DNA of 64,000 bases from an uncultured Bacteroides sp. (GCA_949285075.1 CASDXF010000002.1:1-64000); one strand, 5' to 3'. Shown: positions 8,140 through 16,958, numbered from the stretch's first letter. The notes: generated by a model not told the origin, from the sequence alone. A program made the numbers and translations.

Positions 8140-8463
8140 TCAGGCGGCAAGCTGTTCCGAAACCATTTCGGCGATGGCTATTACGGAGCGGCAGCACCCC
8201 GAGAAACCGCCGTATGCGGCGGCGAAGTGGAACACCTTGCGGATAGAGAACGTCTTGGGCTCTCCCGGTTTTGCCGGGGGAATGGTACGGATAGCTCCTA
8301 TCAACGCAATAGCCCATGACACTAGAGTGACTATTTCAACAAGGAGAAGGTGAAGTCTCGAACTGATGTCCGGCATATAAAGGTCCAATTGGCAGACAAA
8401 TATGACCGCATCACACGAGATGTGGTATAGCAGCAGCCAAAAAATCAATCGCCACAGTATCAT
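8140..8463 (-). CDS. Small membrane protein, unknown function
   Basis: A 107-residue protein whose start overlaps the end of the upstream lipoprotein frame by four bases, implying coupled translation. It has two clear hydrophobic segments (MILWRLIFWLLLYHISCDAV at the N-terminus and LLLVEIVTLVSWAIALIGAI near 39-58). The tail carries two Cys (GGFSGCCRSV). No family is recognised. It converges with the membrane HTH gene, whose stop is 18 bases away. Confidence 0.5.
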   Translation of the reverse strand: MILWRLIFWLLLYHISCDAVIFVCQLDLYMPDISSRLHLLLVEIVTLVSWAIALIGAIRTIPPAKPGEPKTFSIRKVFHFAAAYGGFSGCCRSVIAIAEMVSEQLAA

Positions 8464-9151
8464 ATTCCTTCTATGCAGGCTTTATACTGTTTGTCAGCGG
8501 TTCTCTCTCTTATCCTGCGCCTACTCGCTGCTTGGGCTTTGCATTTTTCGTAGTCAATTCGCCCTTGACACTTGCTTAAATCTTCGTAATAGTTTTTTTC
8601 CGCCTCTGCGTAAGCTTTGTCCCTTTGCCGCTTGCAGTCCCTGTCCCGTTCGCTTTCTTCCCGCACTTTCAACGGTTTCACGCCGCTTTCCCTATTGCTT
8701 TGGGCAAGCATGGCGAACAGCTCGCTCCGCTCTTGCTCACTAAGGCGTGTGAACCCCGTGTTCGCATACAAGGCATCCAGCGCCTCATCCACGGCACGCA
8801 TTTTTCCATATCCACCTTATTGTGGAGGGCCTCCATATAGTCATCGTCTTCGATATGCGCCTCCAATTCTTCCCACTCCTCGTCGCTTAGCGTGTCGGCG
8901 TACGCGTCGAATTTCTGGGCCAACCGGTCGCTGGCCTCCTTGAACTCCCACAGCTCGTCCGACATGGCGACTGAATCGACGAGCGAGTAGCCGACGCTCA
9001 TTCCTCGGGTCATTACCGACGATTGGAGTTGAAACGGTTCTTCCATCAGGTAGTCGTTCTCATCATTACCGCAGCCGTAAACTCCGAAAGCCATCCATCC
9101 TGCGCATACGGCGGACAGGAGGCGTACACTAATCTTTTGCATATATCTCAT
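8460..9151 (-). pseudogene. Frameshifted lipoprotein, unknown function
   Basis: Read from ATG 9151 (or 9142), the protein has a lipoprotein signal with lipobox VYGC, then an acidic helical region ending EALHNKVDMEK. Just after this (about 8806-8812 on the plus strand) a run of five A on the coding strand breaks the frame. Reading one extra A gives EKMRAVDEALDALYANTGFT and continues to the stop at 8460 with a lysine/arginine-rich tail that has several Cys. Without the shift the frame continues as unlikely sequence to 8678. This is either a mutation or sequencing slip in the A-run, or a regulated slippage. Function unknown; the small membrane protein gene follows with a 4-bp overlap. Confidence 0.6.
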
Positions 9152-9252
9152 GACGCTTTGTTTTATATTGTTCTGTTTTAAGCGCAAAGTAATATAAAAA
9201 GAACTAAAAAACGAACTTTTTCTTACGATAAAAATCACTTGAACGCAAAATG

Positions 9253-9326
9253 TAAGAGCCTGACGAAATCGCTTAAGCGCGAAACATAAGCGGACGTTGA
9301 ACAACAGGCTCTTATACAGGCTCTTA
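9253..9326. repeat. Inverted repeat with duplicated arm
   Basis: TAAGAGCCTG (9253-9262) is inverted perfectly as CAGGCTCTTA at 9305-9314, and that arm is repeated 12 bases later at 9317-9326. A perfect palindrome CGCTTAAGCG lies inside at 9270-9279. It is in the intergenic region upstream of the frameshifted lipoprotein; role unknown. Confidence 0.5.
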
Positions 9327-9344
9327 ATTTTCCGTTTGACAGCA

Positions 9345-9432
9345 AGGGCTACGGCTTGCGAGGGAAAGGGCGACGGCTCATGAGAGGAAGGGCAGCGGCA
9401 CATGAGGGAAAGGGCTACGGCTCGCGCCCGTT
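9345..9432 (+). repeat. Tandem 22-bp repeat array, copy D
   Basis: Four consecutive 22-bp units start at 9345, 9367, 9389 and 9411. Each begins AGGGC and has CGGC(T/A)C in the middle, related to the units in the long elements at 3706, 22341 and 30066, but without their conserved tail. They lie between divergent genes. Confidence 0.75.
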
Positions 9433-9556
9433 TTTCCTTTCTATGTTTTCGCTTGTCGTTACGTAATTATCGTTACGCGAATATCGAGATGAAATTCACG
9501 GTAATCAAGAGGCTTATGGTTGGCTCGAATTACTCAAATTGTCCGTTATTTACCGT

Positions 9557-9680
9557 TTGTCACATCCCTTAGGTGTGACAATTTAGGGCGTTTTTGTAAT
9601 TTTATTTCTGTCACACCTTTGTCACAGCTCTGATTATCAGTGCGGTTATTCTGATACCACCCCAAAAGGCTGTCACAGCC
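9557..9680. promoter_or_regulatory. Cluster of TGTCACA sites upstream of the transglutaminase-like gene
   Basis: TGTCACA occurs at 9558, 9609, 9620 and 9671, and its complement TGTGACA at 9574. The first pair forms the inverted repeat TTGTCACA-N9-TGTGACAA. The last copy lies in GGCTGTCACAGCC, ending one base before the promoter -33 element. A further inverted pair TATCAG...CTGATA sits at about 9635-9656. This layout suggests binding sites for a dimeric regulator; the protein is unknown. Confidence 0.55.
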
Positions 9681-9681
9681 A

Positions 9682-9713
9682 TTTGTTTTTCGTTTTTAGC
9701 CTTTTTATCTTTG
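9682..9713 (+). promoter_or_regulatory. Promoter of the transglutaminase-like gene
   Basis: TTTG at 9682-9685, 20 bases, then TATCTTTG at 9706-9713 matches the Bacteroidetes consensus. A second -7-like box, TATTTTTG, is at 9730-9737. Either places the transcript start after the ATG at 9711, ruling that codon out as the gene start. Confidence 0.7.
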
Positions 9714-9758
9714 GAGGAAATAATTTATATATTTTTGTATATGACACGAGTGAAAAAC

Positions 9759-11774
9759 ATGGGGGTTCGCCTTGCGTTGACCTTAGCGGTCGGCCTTCTT
9801 CTTTTCGCCTGCTCTTCCCGGGAGTCGGGCCGGACTACAGCGGAACGCTCCGCGTTGGAGGAGGCGATCGCTCAGGCCGGGGCGAACCGCACGGAATTGG
9901 AAAAGGCGCTCCGCCGCTACCAATCTAATCCGGCGGACAGCCTGAAGTACAGGGCGGTCTGTTTCCTGATAGAGAATATGCCCGGATACATCTATTATAA
10001 AGGAGAGCTGCTCGACGGATACCTTTCCTACTTCGAGCGGCTGCGTGAGGCGAGAGGGGACGGAAAGAAGATTGTTCCCCAACGAATAGTGGATGCTGTC
10101 CGGCAGGAGTATGGAGCGTTCGACCTGAACGCGCTCGACCGTTACAAGGACATTGAGACGGTGGACTCGGCCTACCTCTGCCGCAACGTGGAGTGGGCTT
10201 TCAAGGTATGGCGGGAGCAGCCGTGGGGTAAGAACGTCAGCTTCGAGGACTTTTGCGAGTACGTGCTGCCCTACCGCATAGGTGACGAGACGTTGGCCGA
10301 CTGGCGCGAGGAGGTCTACCGGAAGTACAATCCTAAGCTCGATTCGCTGCGGGCTTCTCTTGTGCTCGATAACGAAGATCCTGCGGTTGCGGCTTCTATA
10401 CTGATAGACACCCTTCGCCGGGAGTCCCGTTTCTTCACCACTACCGGTCCGGGCGAGCTGCCCCACGTCGGCCCCCGCGTCGCCCTGTCAGCCCGTTCGG
10501 GCAGTTGCCGCGAGCTTTGCGACTATGTGGTCTATGTCTGCCGGGCGTTGGGCATTCCCTGCTCCGTCGATTTCCTCCCGCTCCACGGCGACGGCAACGG
10601 CGGCCATCAGTGGGTAGCCTTCACCGACAAGTACGGCGCTACCTTCACCACAGAGTATCCCGAGCGGCTGCGCGCGGTAGGCGATAGCGACCCTTATAAG
10701 ATGGCCAAGCTGAAAGTTTATCGCTCCACGTTTAGCCTCAATCGCCGGATGCGGGAGGAAATGCTGCGGCTTGACACTGCGGTTGCGGGTGTCTTCGCCG
10801 GCCCTCGCATAGTGGACGTTACCTCCCTCTACGCCCGTGAGTTCCGGCGTGAGCTTCGGGTTCCCGCCTCCGCCCTTTATCCCGGCGAGCCCCGTTCGCG
10901 GATAGCCTACCTTTGCGGCAGCAGCCGTATGGATTGGGAGCCGGTGGCGTGGACGGAGTTCGGCGACGGCGACCTGACGTTCACCGACGTGCAGCCCGGC
11001 CCCGTCATGCGGGTGGCTACTTACGAGAAAGGCCGCCTTCGTTTCTGGAGCGACCCCTTTGAAGTAAACGTATCCAATAGGTTCTCTTCCTTTACTCCGT
11101 CTGGCCGTGCGCAGCGGGTTACTTTGTATGCCAAGTACCCCTTGCATAACGACGAGAAGTACCAAAAGCGCATGGTTGGCGGAGTATTCGAGGGGAGTAA
11201 CGACCCCGATTTCCGCCGTAAGGAGACCCTTTTCATCATCGAGGAGAAACCGGAGCGGCTCTATACCGAGGGCTATTCCTACTCTCACACCCCCTACCGC
11301 TACGTGCGCTATGTGGGGCCCGACGACTCGCATTGCTGCGTGGCGGAGGTCGCCTTTTACGAGGTGGGCGGACTTCTTCCCTTGCGCGGCAAGGCCATAG
11401 GTACGCCCGGCTGCTATCAGCGGGACGGTTCGCACGAGTATCCCAACGTGTTCGACGGTAGCACCGAAACCTCGTTCGACTACCTTCAGCCCTCCGGCGG
11501 TTGGGCGGGACTGGACCTCGGCTCGCCGAAGGCGATAGGGAAGATAGTGTACACTCCCGCCAACCGGGACAACTACGTCCGTCCGTTGGACGAGTACGAG
11601 CTGTTCTATTGCGCGGGGAGACGTTGGAAGTCGTTGGGCGAGCAGACGGCAATGCTCGACTCGTTGGTGTACGACAGCGTGCCGGAAGGAGCGTTGCTGC
11701 TGTTGCAGAATCATACCCGAGGCAATCAGGAGCGGATATTTATTTATGAGAATGGGAAACAAGTGTGGAAATAG
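9759..11774 (+). CDS. Transglutaminase-like lipoprotein with C-terminal discoidin-like domain
   Basis: The start is ATG 9759, because promoter boxes occupy the upstream in-frame ATG 9711 and ATG 9741 follows them by only three bases; this gives 671 residues opening with the lipoprotein signal MGVRLALTLAVGLLLFACSS. The middle holds a transglutaminase-like core: SGSCRELCDYVVYVCRALGI with the likely catalytic Cys near 249, and GGHQWVAF with the His near 280. The C-terminal ~150 residues (SHEYPNVFDGSTETSFDYLQ, then DLGSPKAIGKIVY) resemble an F5/8 type C carbohydrate-binding domain. It probably acts at the cell surface as a peptidase or crosslinking-type enzyme; substrate unknown. It contains seven D-S/T-A/L/V tripeptides, the Bacteroides O-glycosylation motif. 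The next gene starts 16 bases after its stop. Confidence 0.8.
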   Translation: MGVRLALTLAVGLLLFACSSRESGRTTAERSALEEAIAQAGANRTELEKALRRYQSNPADSLKYRAVCFLIENMPGYIYYKGELLDGYLSYFERLREARGDGKKIVPQRIVDAVRQEYGAFDLNALDRYKDIETVDSAYLCRNVEWAFKVWREQPWGKNVSFEDFCEYVLPYRIGDETLADWREEVYRKYNPKLDSLRASLVLDNEDPAVAASILIDTLRRESRFFTTTGPGELPHVGPRVALSARSGSCRELCDYVVYVCRALGIPCSVDFLPLHGDGNGGHQWVAFTDKYGATFTTEYPERLRAVGDSDPYKMAKLKVYRSTFSLNRRMREEMLRLDTAVAGVFAGPRIVDVTSLYAREFRRELRVPASALYPGEPRSRIAYLCGSSRMDWEPVAWTEFGDGDLTFTDVQPGPVMRVATYEKGRLRFWSDPFEVNVSNRFSSFTPSGRAQRVTLYAKYPLHNDEKYQKRMVGGVFEGSNDPDFRRKETLFIIEEKPERLYTEGYSYSHTPYRYVRYVGPDDSHCCVAEVAFYEVGGLLPLRGKAIGTPGCYQRDGSHEYPNVFDGSTETSFDYLQPSGGWAGLDLGSPKAIGKIVYTPANRDNYVRPLDEYELFYCAGRRWKSLGEQTAMLDSLVYDSVPEGALLLLQNHTRGNQERIFIYENGKQVWK

Positions 11775-11790
11775 AATAAATTTTGGCGAA

Positions 11791-13341
11791 ATGAGAAATT
11801 ATTTAGCGTATCTTAATCGGTCATTGTTTTTAATGCTTATACTGGGAAGCATATTTATTACGTCCTCCAATTTTATGGATTCTATTGTAACCCCTAAATG
11901 GATTTGGTGCGGTTTCTTCGTGGGACTGATAGGTGTAATTTTCTCTTTAGAGCATTTAATCAAAAAAGAACCAGTCCAGTATAATATATCTGTAGGTTTT
12001 AAAGTCTTTATATGTTGTTGTACGTGTCAGGCCATTTATGGATTATTAAAGTATTATGGTGCGTTTCCTTCATATAATGAATTTATTGTAGGTAGCTTTG
12101 ACAATCCGGTAGGTCTGGTGAGCTGTCTTTGCTTTGTTTTTCCTTTTATTCTATATTATATTGAAAAGGGACAATTAGATTTTAAGGTTAAGCTTTTATT
12201 GGCAATAGTCATATCGCTTTGGGTATATACTATATTTATATCTTTCTCAAGGTGCGGCGTTTTCTGTATATTCTTAATAACATTTGCTTATTTATATAAG
12301 CATTATAGAAAGAATTCAGTCTTATTTATGGGCGTTTTTTTGCTCATTGTGGTTTGCACAGTGGCTCTTGCGGTCAAAACAAATTCTTTGAATGGCCGTA
12401 TTTTGATTTGGAAATGTTCCTTAGAGATGATAAAGGATAATCCATTAGGTTATGGAAAAGATGGATTTACTGCTCATTATATGGATTACCAAGCAGATTA
12501 TTTCACTGCAAATCCAGATAGTGCATATTCTCTTTTGGCAGATAATGTGCGCCACCCATTCAATGAATATTTGCACATAATAATTCAATATGGAGTAATA
12601 GGATTTTTTGCATTGATGCTGATAGCTTATTTACTTATCCGATGCTACAAGCGGAAACCGTCAGACGAAAGTTTTGCGTGCTTGCTTTCATTGGTCTGTA
12701 TGGCTGTTTTTTCCTGCTTCTCATACCCTTTTAACTATCCTTTTTCTTGGATTATTTTGTTCTTTTCTGTAATTGTCATATTAAGACCTAAGATAAAAGA
12801 ACGCAAACATATGGTTCCATTGTCTTGTCTGATATTGATAACATCCTTGTGCCTTTCAGTGAGAATGGTTCAAAAATATTCACTTGAACTTCGTTGGAAA
12901 TCGGTTAGTGAACTGAAGGGAGAAAAAGAGAAGAAATTAAAGGATTACTATTACTTATATTCCAAATTAAAAAAAGATCCATTTTTCTTGTATAATTATG
13001 CTGCAACTCTATACCAGTGTGGAGAAAATCATAAAGCATTATCGGTCGCCAACTATTGTAAGACATATTTCTTAGCGGACTATGAGCTTGAACTATTACG
13101 GGCAAATCTATATAAAGCAAGCCTAGATTTTGATAGTGCAGATAAATGTTTTAAACGTGCTTTGGTGATGTGTCCGTCAAGGTTCGTCCCTTTGTATGGA
13201 CTATATACAGTATATAAAGCGATTGGAGACACGGTCAAACAAGACAGTGTCGCTAACGTCATTTTGAGTAAAAAAATAAAAGTAGATTCTCCAATAGTGC
13301 GAGAAATAAGAAAGCAAGTACTATTGGAACTTGAACATTAG
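11791..13341 (+). CDS. O-antigen ligase/Wzy-like membrane protein with C-terminal TPRs, copy 1
   Basis: A 516-residue polytopic protein (about ten hydrophobic segments) read from ATG 11791; an earlier ATG at 11746 would overlap the previous gene. It carries the Wzy_C pattern: SFDNPVGLVSCL near 103, GRILIWKCSLEM near 208 and HPFNEYLHI near 255. The last ~130 residues are soluble TPR-like helices (FFLYNYAATLYQCGENHKAL, MCPSRFVPLYGLY). It is paralogous along its length to the protein at 15191. Wzy/WaaL/PglL enzymes polymerise or transfer lipid-linked glycans in the periplasm; the TPR tail recalls PglL-type O-oligosaccharyltransferases. The DNA is abruptly AT-rich compared with the gene before it, a sign of transfer. 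A lipoprotein gene follows after 54 bases. Confidence 0.8.
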   Translation: MRNYLAYLNRSLFLMLILGSIFITSSNFMDSIVTPKWIWCGFFVGLIGVIFSLEHLIKKEPVQYNISVGFKVFICCCTCQAIYGLLKYYGAFPSYNEFIVGSFDNPVGLVSCLCFVFPFILYYIEKGQLDFKVKLLLAIVISLWVYTIFISFSRCGVFCIFLITFAYLYKHYRKNSVLFMGVFLLIVVCTVALAVKTNSLNGRILIWKCSLEMIKDNPLGYGKDGFTAHYMDYQADYFTANPDSAYSLLADNVRHPFNEYLHIIIQYGVIGFFALMLIAYLLIRCYKRKPSDESFACLLSLVCMAVFSCFSYPFNYPFSWIILFFSVIVILRPKIKERKHMVPLSCLILITSLCLSVRMVQKYSLELRWKSVSELKGEKEKKLKDYYYLYSKLKKDPFFLYNYAATLYQCGENHKALSVANYCKTYFLADYELELLRANLYKASLDFDSADKCFKRALVMCPSRFVPLYGLYTVYKAIGDTVKQDSVANVILSKKIKVDSPIVREIRKQVLLELEH

Positions 13342-13395
13342 AGTACATGCGCATATACATAATCAATTTAATTATTAACTAAAATTGTTTTCATC

Positions 13396-14376
13396 ATGAA
13401 ACTAAAAGTAATTTTATGGGGAGCTACAATAGCGTTAGCGTCATGCTCCCAAAGTTATGACGAACAGATGTTTGATGTTAAGAGTGACGAATTGTCTGCA
13501 ACTTTAACGGCTTCAGACACTTCTCTTTTTGAAAATGAACTTCAATTCTCTTCATGGAAGGACTGTCTTGATTATTTTGTTGATGGAAGTGGGGCTGATT
13601 GGTTACAAAATCAAGGTATAAAATTAACCGGGTATGAATTGCTACGTGAAAACATTGCGTTTTCTGATTCTGATTTTGCTGTGTCTGATGAATGTATAGT
13701 ACCTATTTATAATGATACATGTAATGTGAATGAATTTGAGTTGATGACAATTGCTGATGCAAGGAATATAGTAGAGTCGTACAAGATGATAGATTATTCT
13801 ATATTTAAACGAACTTTGGTGTCTCATTATAAAGGACAAAAACTCTCATTAGTTAAACTGAATTGGGAGTATAAATCTTTACAGTATACAACAAATTGTA
13901 TCGTGTCTCCAAGAGCCGTGGTATATGATGACCTCTTGTTGAACATAAGAGAAGTGGCTTCTCAAAAAGAAGAGCCTGCAATGCCTGTAGCTTTGAATCT
14001 TTCACGCTCTGAATCTAGTTACTCAATTGATTATTTTTTCTTCTCTGATGAGGTGACGTGGAGCGTTCTTGGTGCTGAAGTTGCAAGAGCTTTTTGTACA
14101 GTGGATGTTAATGGAAATGAAAGTGCTAAAGGAAAATCAATTGAGAGCTATGATGAGAATGGTTATACAACGTCAAAAGTAGGTTTTAAAGCATTAGCAG
14201 ATGTTAATATAACCGGTTTTGAAAGAGGAACCTCTGGGCATTGTAGTTTTACTTTTGGAATTGCAGCTGGGCCTGCAGGCATTTCAATGTCAATTTCAGG
14301 GAATACTGTTAGTTTTTCTGGTGGAGGAAACACGAGAGATGGAAGTCAATATGTAACTCCAAGCATGTTAAATTAA
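13396..14376 (+). CDS. Lipoprotein of an unrecognised family, copy 1
   Basis: A 326-residue protein with lipoprotein signal MKLKVILWGATIALASCSQS (lipobox LASC). It is AT-rich like the preceding Wzy gene. The N-terminal half (SSWKDCLDYF, LVKLNWEY) matches the proteins at 16959 and 18124. The C-terminal ~90 residues contain ESAKGKSIESYDENGY, a Gly/Ser-rich stretch (SFSGGGNTRDG) and the ending YVTPSMLN, which recurs at the end of 16959 as VYPNELN. No known domain recognised. Position directly after a Wzy-TPR gene, repeated in the second module, suggests it is a substrate or partner of that enzyme. Confidence 0.7.
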   Translation: MKLKVILWGATIALASCSQSYDEQMFDVKSDELSATLTASDTSLFENELQFSSWKDCLDYFVDGSGADWLQNQGIKLTGYELLRENIAFSDSDFAVSDECIVPIYNDTCNVNEFELMTIADARNIVESYKMIDYSIFKRTLVSHYKGQKLSLVKLNWEYKSLQYTTNCIVSPRAVVYDDLLLNIREVASQKEEPAMPVALNLSRSESSYSIDYFFFSDEVTWSVLGAEVARAFCTVDVNGNESAKGKSIESYDENGYTTSKVGFKALADVNITGFERGTSGHCSFTFGIAAGPAGISMSISGNTVSFSGGGNTRDGSQYVTPSMLN

Positions 14377-14426
14377 GTAAGAATGTATAGAGTTGTTAAG
14401 CTTTTAATGGCTTGTTTTTGAGAATG

Positions 14427-14494
14427 TACTGGGGACTATTCCCAACCGTTAACAGTCGTGTAACAGACAAGCGGGGAAAGGGATGTTCCCAGTA
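14427..14494 (+). other. Possible stem structure between lipoprotein and secreted protein genes
   Basis: TACTGGG (14427-14433) pairs with CCCAGTA (14488-14494), with smaller pairings inside (CCC with GGG, GTTA with TAAC). It could be a weak terminator or leader structure of the next gene; there is no T-run. Confidence 0.3.
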
Positions 14495-14544
14495 TTAAAT
14501 TAAAATTACGTAGGTTTTAAATGGAATACAAAATCAGGTAAAAA

Positions 14545-15132
14545 ATGAGGCAAATTATATTTTTATTGTTAGTTGCGGCGTGTAGTCTGTCTATTAGCGC
14601 ACAGTCAAAAGATGACACTACAACACTGTTCCGGTATGGAAAACCATTAGAAAGTTGTGAGACCAACTTTGAGAACCTCTTTGCGAATTTTCATAAGTAT
14701 GTGAAGGCTGATGGCTTGGACTTCTTGTCTTATAAATATGTGGGAGAATTGAAAAGCGCCAAGCAAGCCCGCAAGCTGTTAAAGAAAAACTGTTCCTATG
14801 GCCCGCTATGGGCTATGGGTACTCGAACAGGCAGAGCAGGGGACAAATGGGAATCAGAATTCGAACTATATTCTGTAGGTGAATCGGAGTATCGCTACTT
14901 TAACGAAAAGAAGAAGGACGTTATAAAAACCGTTTCCAACGAGTACGTGCGCCCGGGCGATAAAATTTATCTTCTCCGTTTTACATACGATTTAAAGACG
15001 GTGGAGCAGTATGTCTTTGTGCATCCGGATACCAAAGAGGTAGTGACGGAAGGATGTTGGCTGTTCGGTTTCGATGTGCCGCTGAAGCATATTGAATACT
15101 GTGACAAGATGATGGCCCAGAGTGAGAATTAG
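14545..15132 (+). CDS. Secreted hypothetical protein
   Basis: A 195-residue protein with signal peptide MRQIIFLLLVAACSLSISAQ, probably cleaved after ISA. The rest is hydrophilic with one distinctive Tyr/Lys-rich part (YSVGESEYRYFNEKKK) and beta-rich C-terminal half (KIYLLRFTYDLKTVEQYVFV). No family recognised. It lies between the two Wzy-TPR/lipoprotein modules, 58 bases before copy 2 of the Wzy gene, and is closer to the genome's general base composition than its left neighbours. Confidence 0.65.
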   Translation: MRQIIFLLLVAACSLSISAQSKDDTTTLFRYGKPLESCETNFENLFANFHKYVKADGLDFLSYKYVGELKSAKQARKLLKKNCSYGPLWAMGTRTGRAGDKWESEFELYSVGESEYRYFNEKKKDVIKTVSNEYVRPGDKIYLLRFTYDLKTVEQYVFVHPDTKEVVTEGCWLFGFDVPLKHIEYCDKMMAQSEN

Positions 15133-15190
15133 TCTCGATAACTTGTAGATAGCTCTATTTCATGGCGTTTGTTTAATTGTATAAGAAAGA

Positions 15191-16768
15191 ATGGTACAGC
15201 TATTCCATATCCTGATTGCGGTCATTGCCTGTATCGGTAGCGTCTTTTTGTCTTCATCGCTGTTTACCGATTCTCATATTCTCCCTAAATGGTTAGGGAC
15301 GATAGCGGTATGCCTGCTGATGGCTTTGGGGAGTTCTTGTTTCTGTTTGTTGGGAATCCGAAGCGGAGCCCGGAATGCGGTCTTGATATGGAGTAGTGTT
15401 ATCATTCTTTCTTGTTGTCTGCAAGCACTGTATGGCATCCTGCAATTTGCCGGGCTGCTGCCTTCTCCGTCCCTCTATCCGGTGGCGGGCAGTTTCGACA
15501 ATCCTGCCGGGTTCGCCTCCTGCCTTTGCATGGGGCTTCCGTTCGCCGGGTTTCTGGGGAAAAGTCCCCACCGTTCTATCTGTTATGCTGCTTGGACGGC
15601 TGTTTCGATAATGGCGGTTGCCGTTGTGTTGTCGGAATCCCGGGCGGGCATGGTCAGTATAGGGGCGGTGGCTATAGTGTGCTTGTGGAGGCGGCTGCAT
15701 GGGAAGTATCGTTGGGGACGGTATGTCCTGTTGATTCTCCTGCTCTGCCTCTTTGTCGGCGGCTACTGGATGAAGAAAGACTCTGCTGACGGGCGGCTGC
15801 TTATCTGGCGGTGCAGCCTCAACATGGCAATGGATGCCCCACTGTTGGGGCACGGGCTGAACAGCTTCGAGGCGCATTATATGGACTATCAGGCTGCCTA
15901 TTTTGAGGAACACGGTCAGCAAAGCCGCTTTGCCCTGTTAGCGGACAATGTGAAGCAACCGTTCAACGAGTATCTGCATGTTTGGCTCAACTTCGGCATT
16001 GCGGGGCTAGCTGTCTTGGCGGTGTTGATAGGTTGGTTAGTGCATTGCTACCGCAGGCATCCGAATCGGGAGAAGCGGATAGCCGCCTGTGTATTGCTGT
16101 CGGTGGGCACTTTCTCCTTGTTCTCTTACCCGTTCACCTATCCCTTTACATGGATAGCCGTGCTATGGTGCATTTGGGTACTTGCAAGAGAGCCGCTGCA
16201 ACACCTCTTTGGGCTGTCGAAGGTAAGGTATGCGGTATGTGCCGTTGCGTTGGTCGGCTCGCTTGGAGGGGTGTATCTGTGGACGGAACGTGTCCGGGCG
16301 GAATTGGCATGGAACAAGGCATCGAACCTTGCCCTGATGGGAAAATACAAAAAGGCGATGCCGGAATATCAACGGTTGGCGGCGTCCTTTGCGGACAACC
16401 CTTATTTCCTGTACAATTATGCCGCCATCTTGCAGGAAGGCAGGCAGTATGCCGAAAGCCAACGGATAGCCTTGCGATGCCGTCGCCACTGGGCAGACTA
16501 CGACTTAGAACTGATTCTCGGTGAGAATTACCAACGGTTGCAACAGTCGGAACAAGCAGTGGTATGCTATCGGCGGGCATCCCTTATGTGTCCCTCCCGT
16601 TTCCTTCCGCTTTACCGCCTGCTCCATTTGTATGAGGAGAACGGCGATAGGGAACGAATGGAGGCGGTTGCCCGAGAGATGATGGCGAAGCCGATAAAGA
16701 TAAAGACCCCCACCGTCTTGATGATGCGGCGGGAAGCCTCGAAAGCATTGCGAGGAGAGAGAAAATAG
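15191..16768 (+). CDS. O-antigen ligase/Wzy-like membrane protein with C-terminal TPRs, copy 2
   Basis: A 525-residue polytopic membrane protein paralogous to the one at 11791: SFDNPAGFASCLC near 101, GRLLIWRCSLNM near 204, QPFNEYLHVWLNFGIAG near 257, then a TPR-like tail (PYFLYNYAAILQEGRQYAES, SLMCPSRFLPLYRL). Its DNA is GC-rich while copy 1 is AT-rich, so the two are not a recent duplication. Wzy_C family members join or polymerise glycans from lipid carriers at the periplasmic face. The next gene is again a member of the lipoprotein family seen after copy 1. Confidence 0.82.
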   Translation: MVQLFHILIAVIACIGSVFLSSSLFTDSHILPKWLGTIAVCLLMALGSSCFCLLGIRSGARNAVLIWSSVIILSCCLQALYGILQFAGLLPSPSLYPVAGSFDNPAGFASCLCMGLPFAGFLGKSPHRSICYAAWTAVSIMAVAVVLSESRAGMVSIGAVAIVCLWRRLHGKYRWGRYVLLILLLCLFVGGYWMKKDSADGRLLIWRCSLNMAMDAPLLGHGLNSFEAHYMDYQAAYFEEHGQQSRFALLADNVKQPFNEYLHVWLNFGIAGLAVLAVLIGWLVHCYRRHPNREKRIAACVLLSVGTFSLFSYPFTYPFTWIAVLWCIWVLAREPLQHLFGLSKVRYAVCAVALVGSLGGVYLWTERVRAELAWNKASNLALMGKYKKAMPEYQRLAASFADNPYFLYNYAAILQEGRQYAESQRIALRCRRHWADYDLELILGENYQRLQQSEQAVVCYRRASLMCPSRFLPLYRLLHLYEENGDRERMEAVAREMMAKPIKIKTPTVLMMRREASKALRGERK

Positions 16769-16958
16769 TGTAAAGGAATGGGCAGCCTTTATGTTATGGT
16801 TGGTATGTTTGATAAAATAAAAACGCTTGTCCGTATCTAATCAGTGAGCATAACGGTCGTAGGATTTTTGCAACGCCTATTGTGATAATTTAGAATTATC
16901 CCCGTTAATAAGTGTGATAGAAAAGGTTGCATATTATGGATTTAAAATATTATTAATT

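Noticed and set aside
8678-9403. 241-codon minus-strand frame read as one protein.
   Set aside because: Its N-terminal 84 codons lie upstream of the real lipoprotein start and its C-terminal part is the out-of-frame continuation after the A-run.
9557-9680. TGTCACA cluster read as CRP sites.
   Set aside because: Half-sites are oriented TGTCACA-N9-TGTGACA, not TGTGA-N6-TCACA; regulator left unnamed.
9711-9758. Start of the transglutaminase-like gene at ATG 9711.
   Set aside because: A consensus promoter (-7 at 9706-9713) overlaps it, so the codon would not be transcribed.
10488-11762. 424-codon minus-strand frame inside the transglutaminase-like gene.
   Set aside because: Antisense shadow in GC-rich DNA; no motif.
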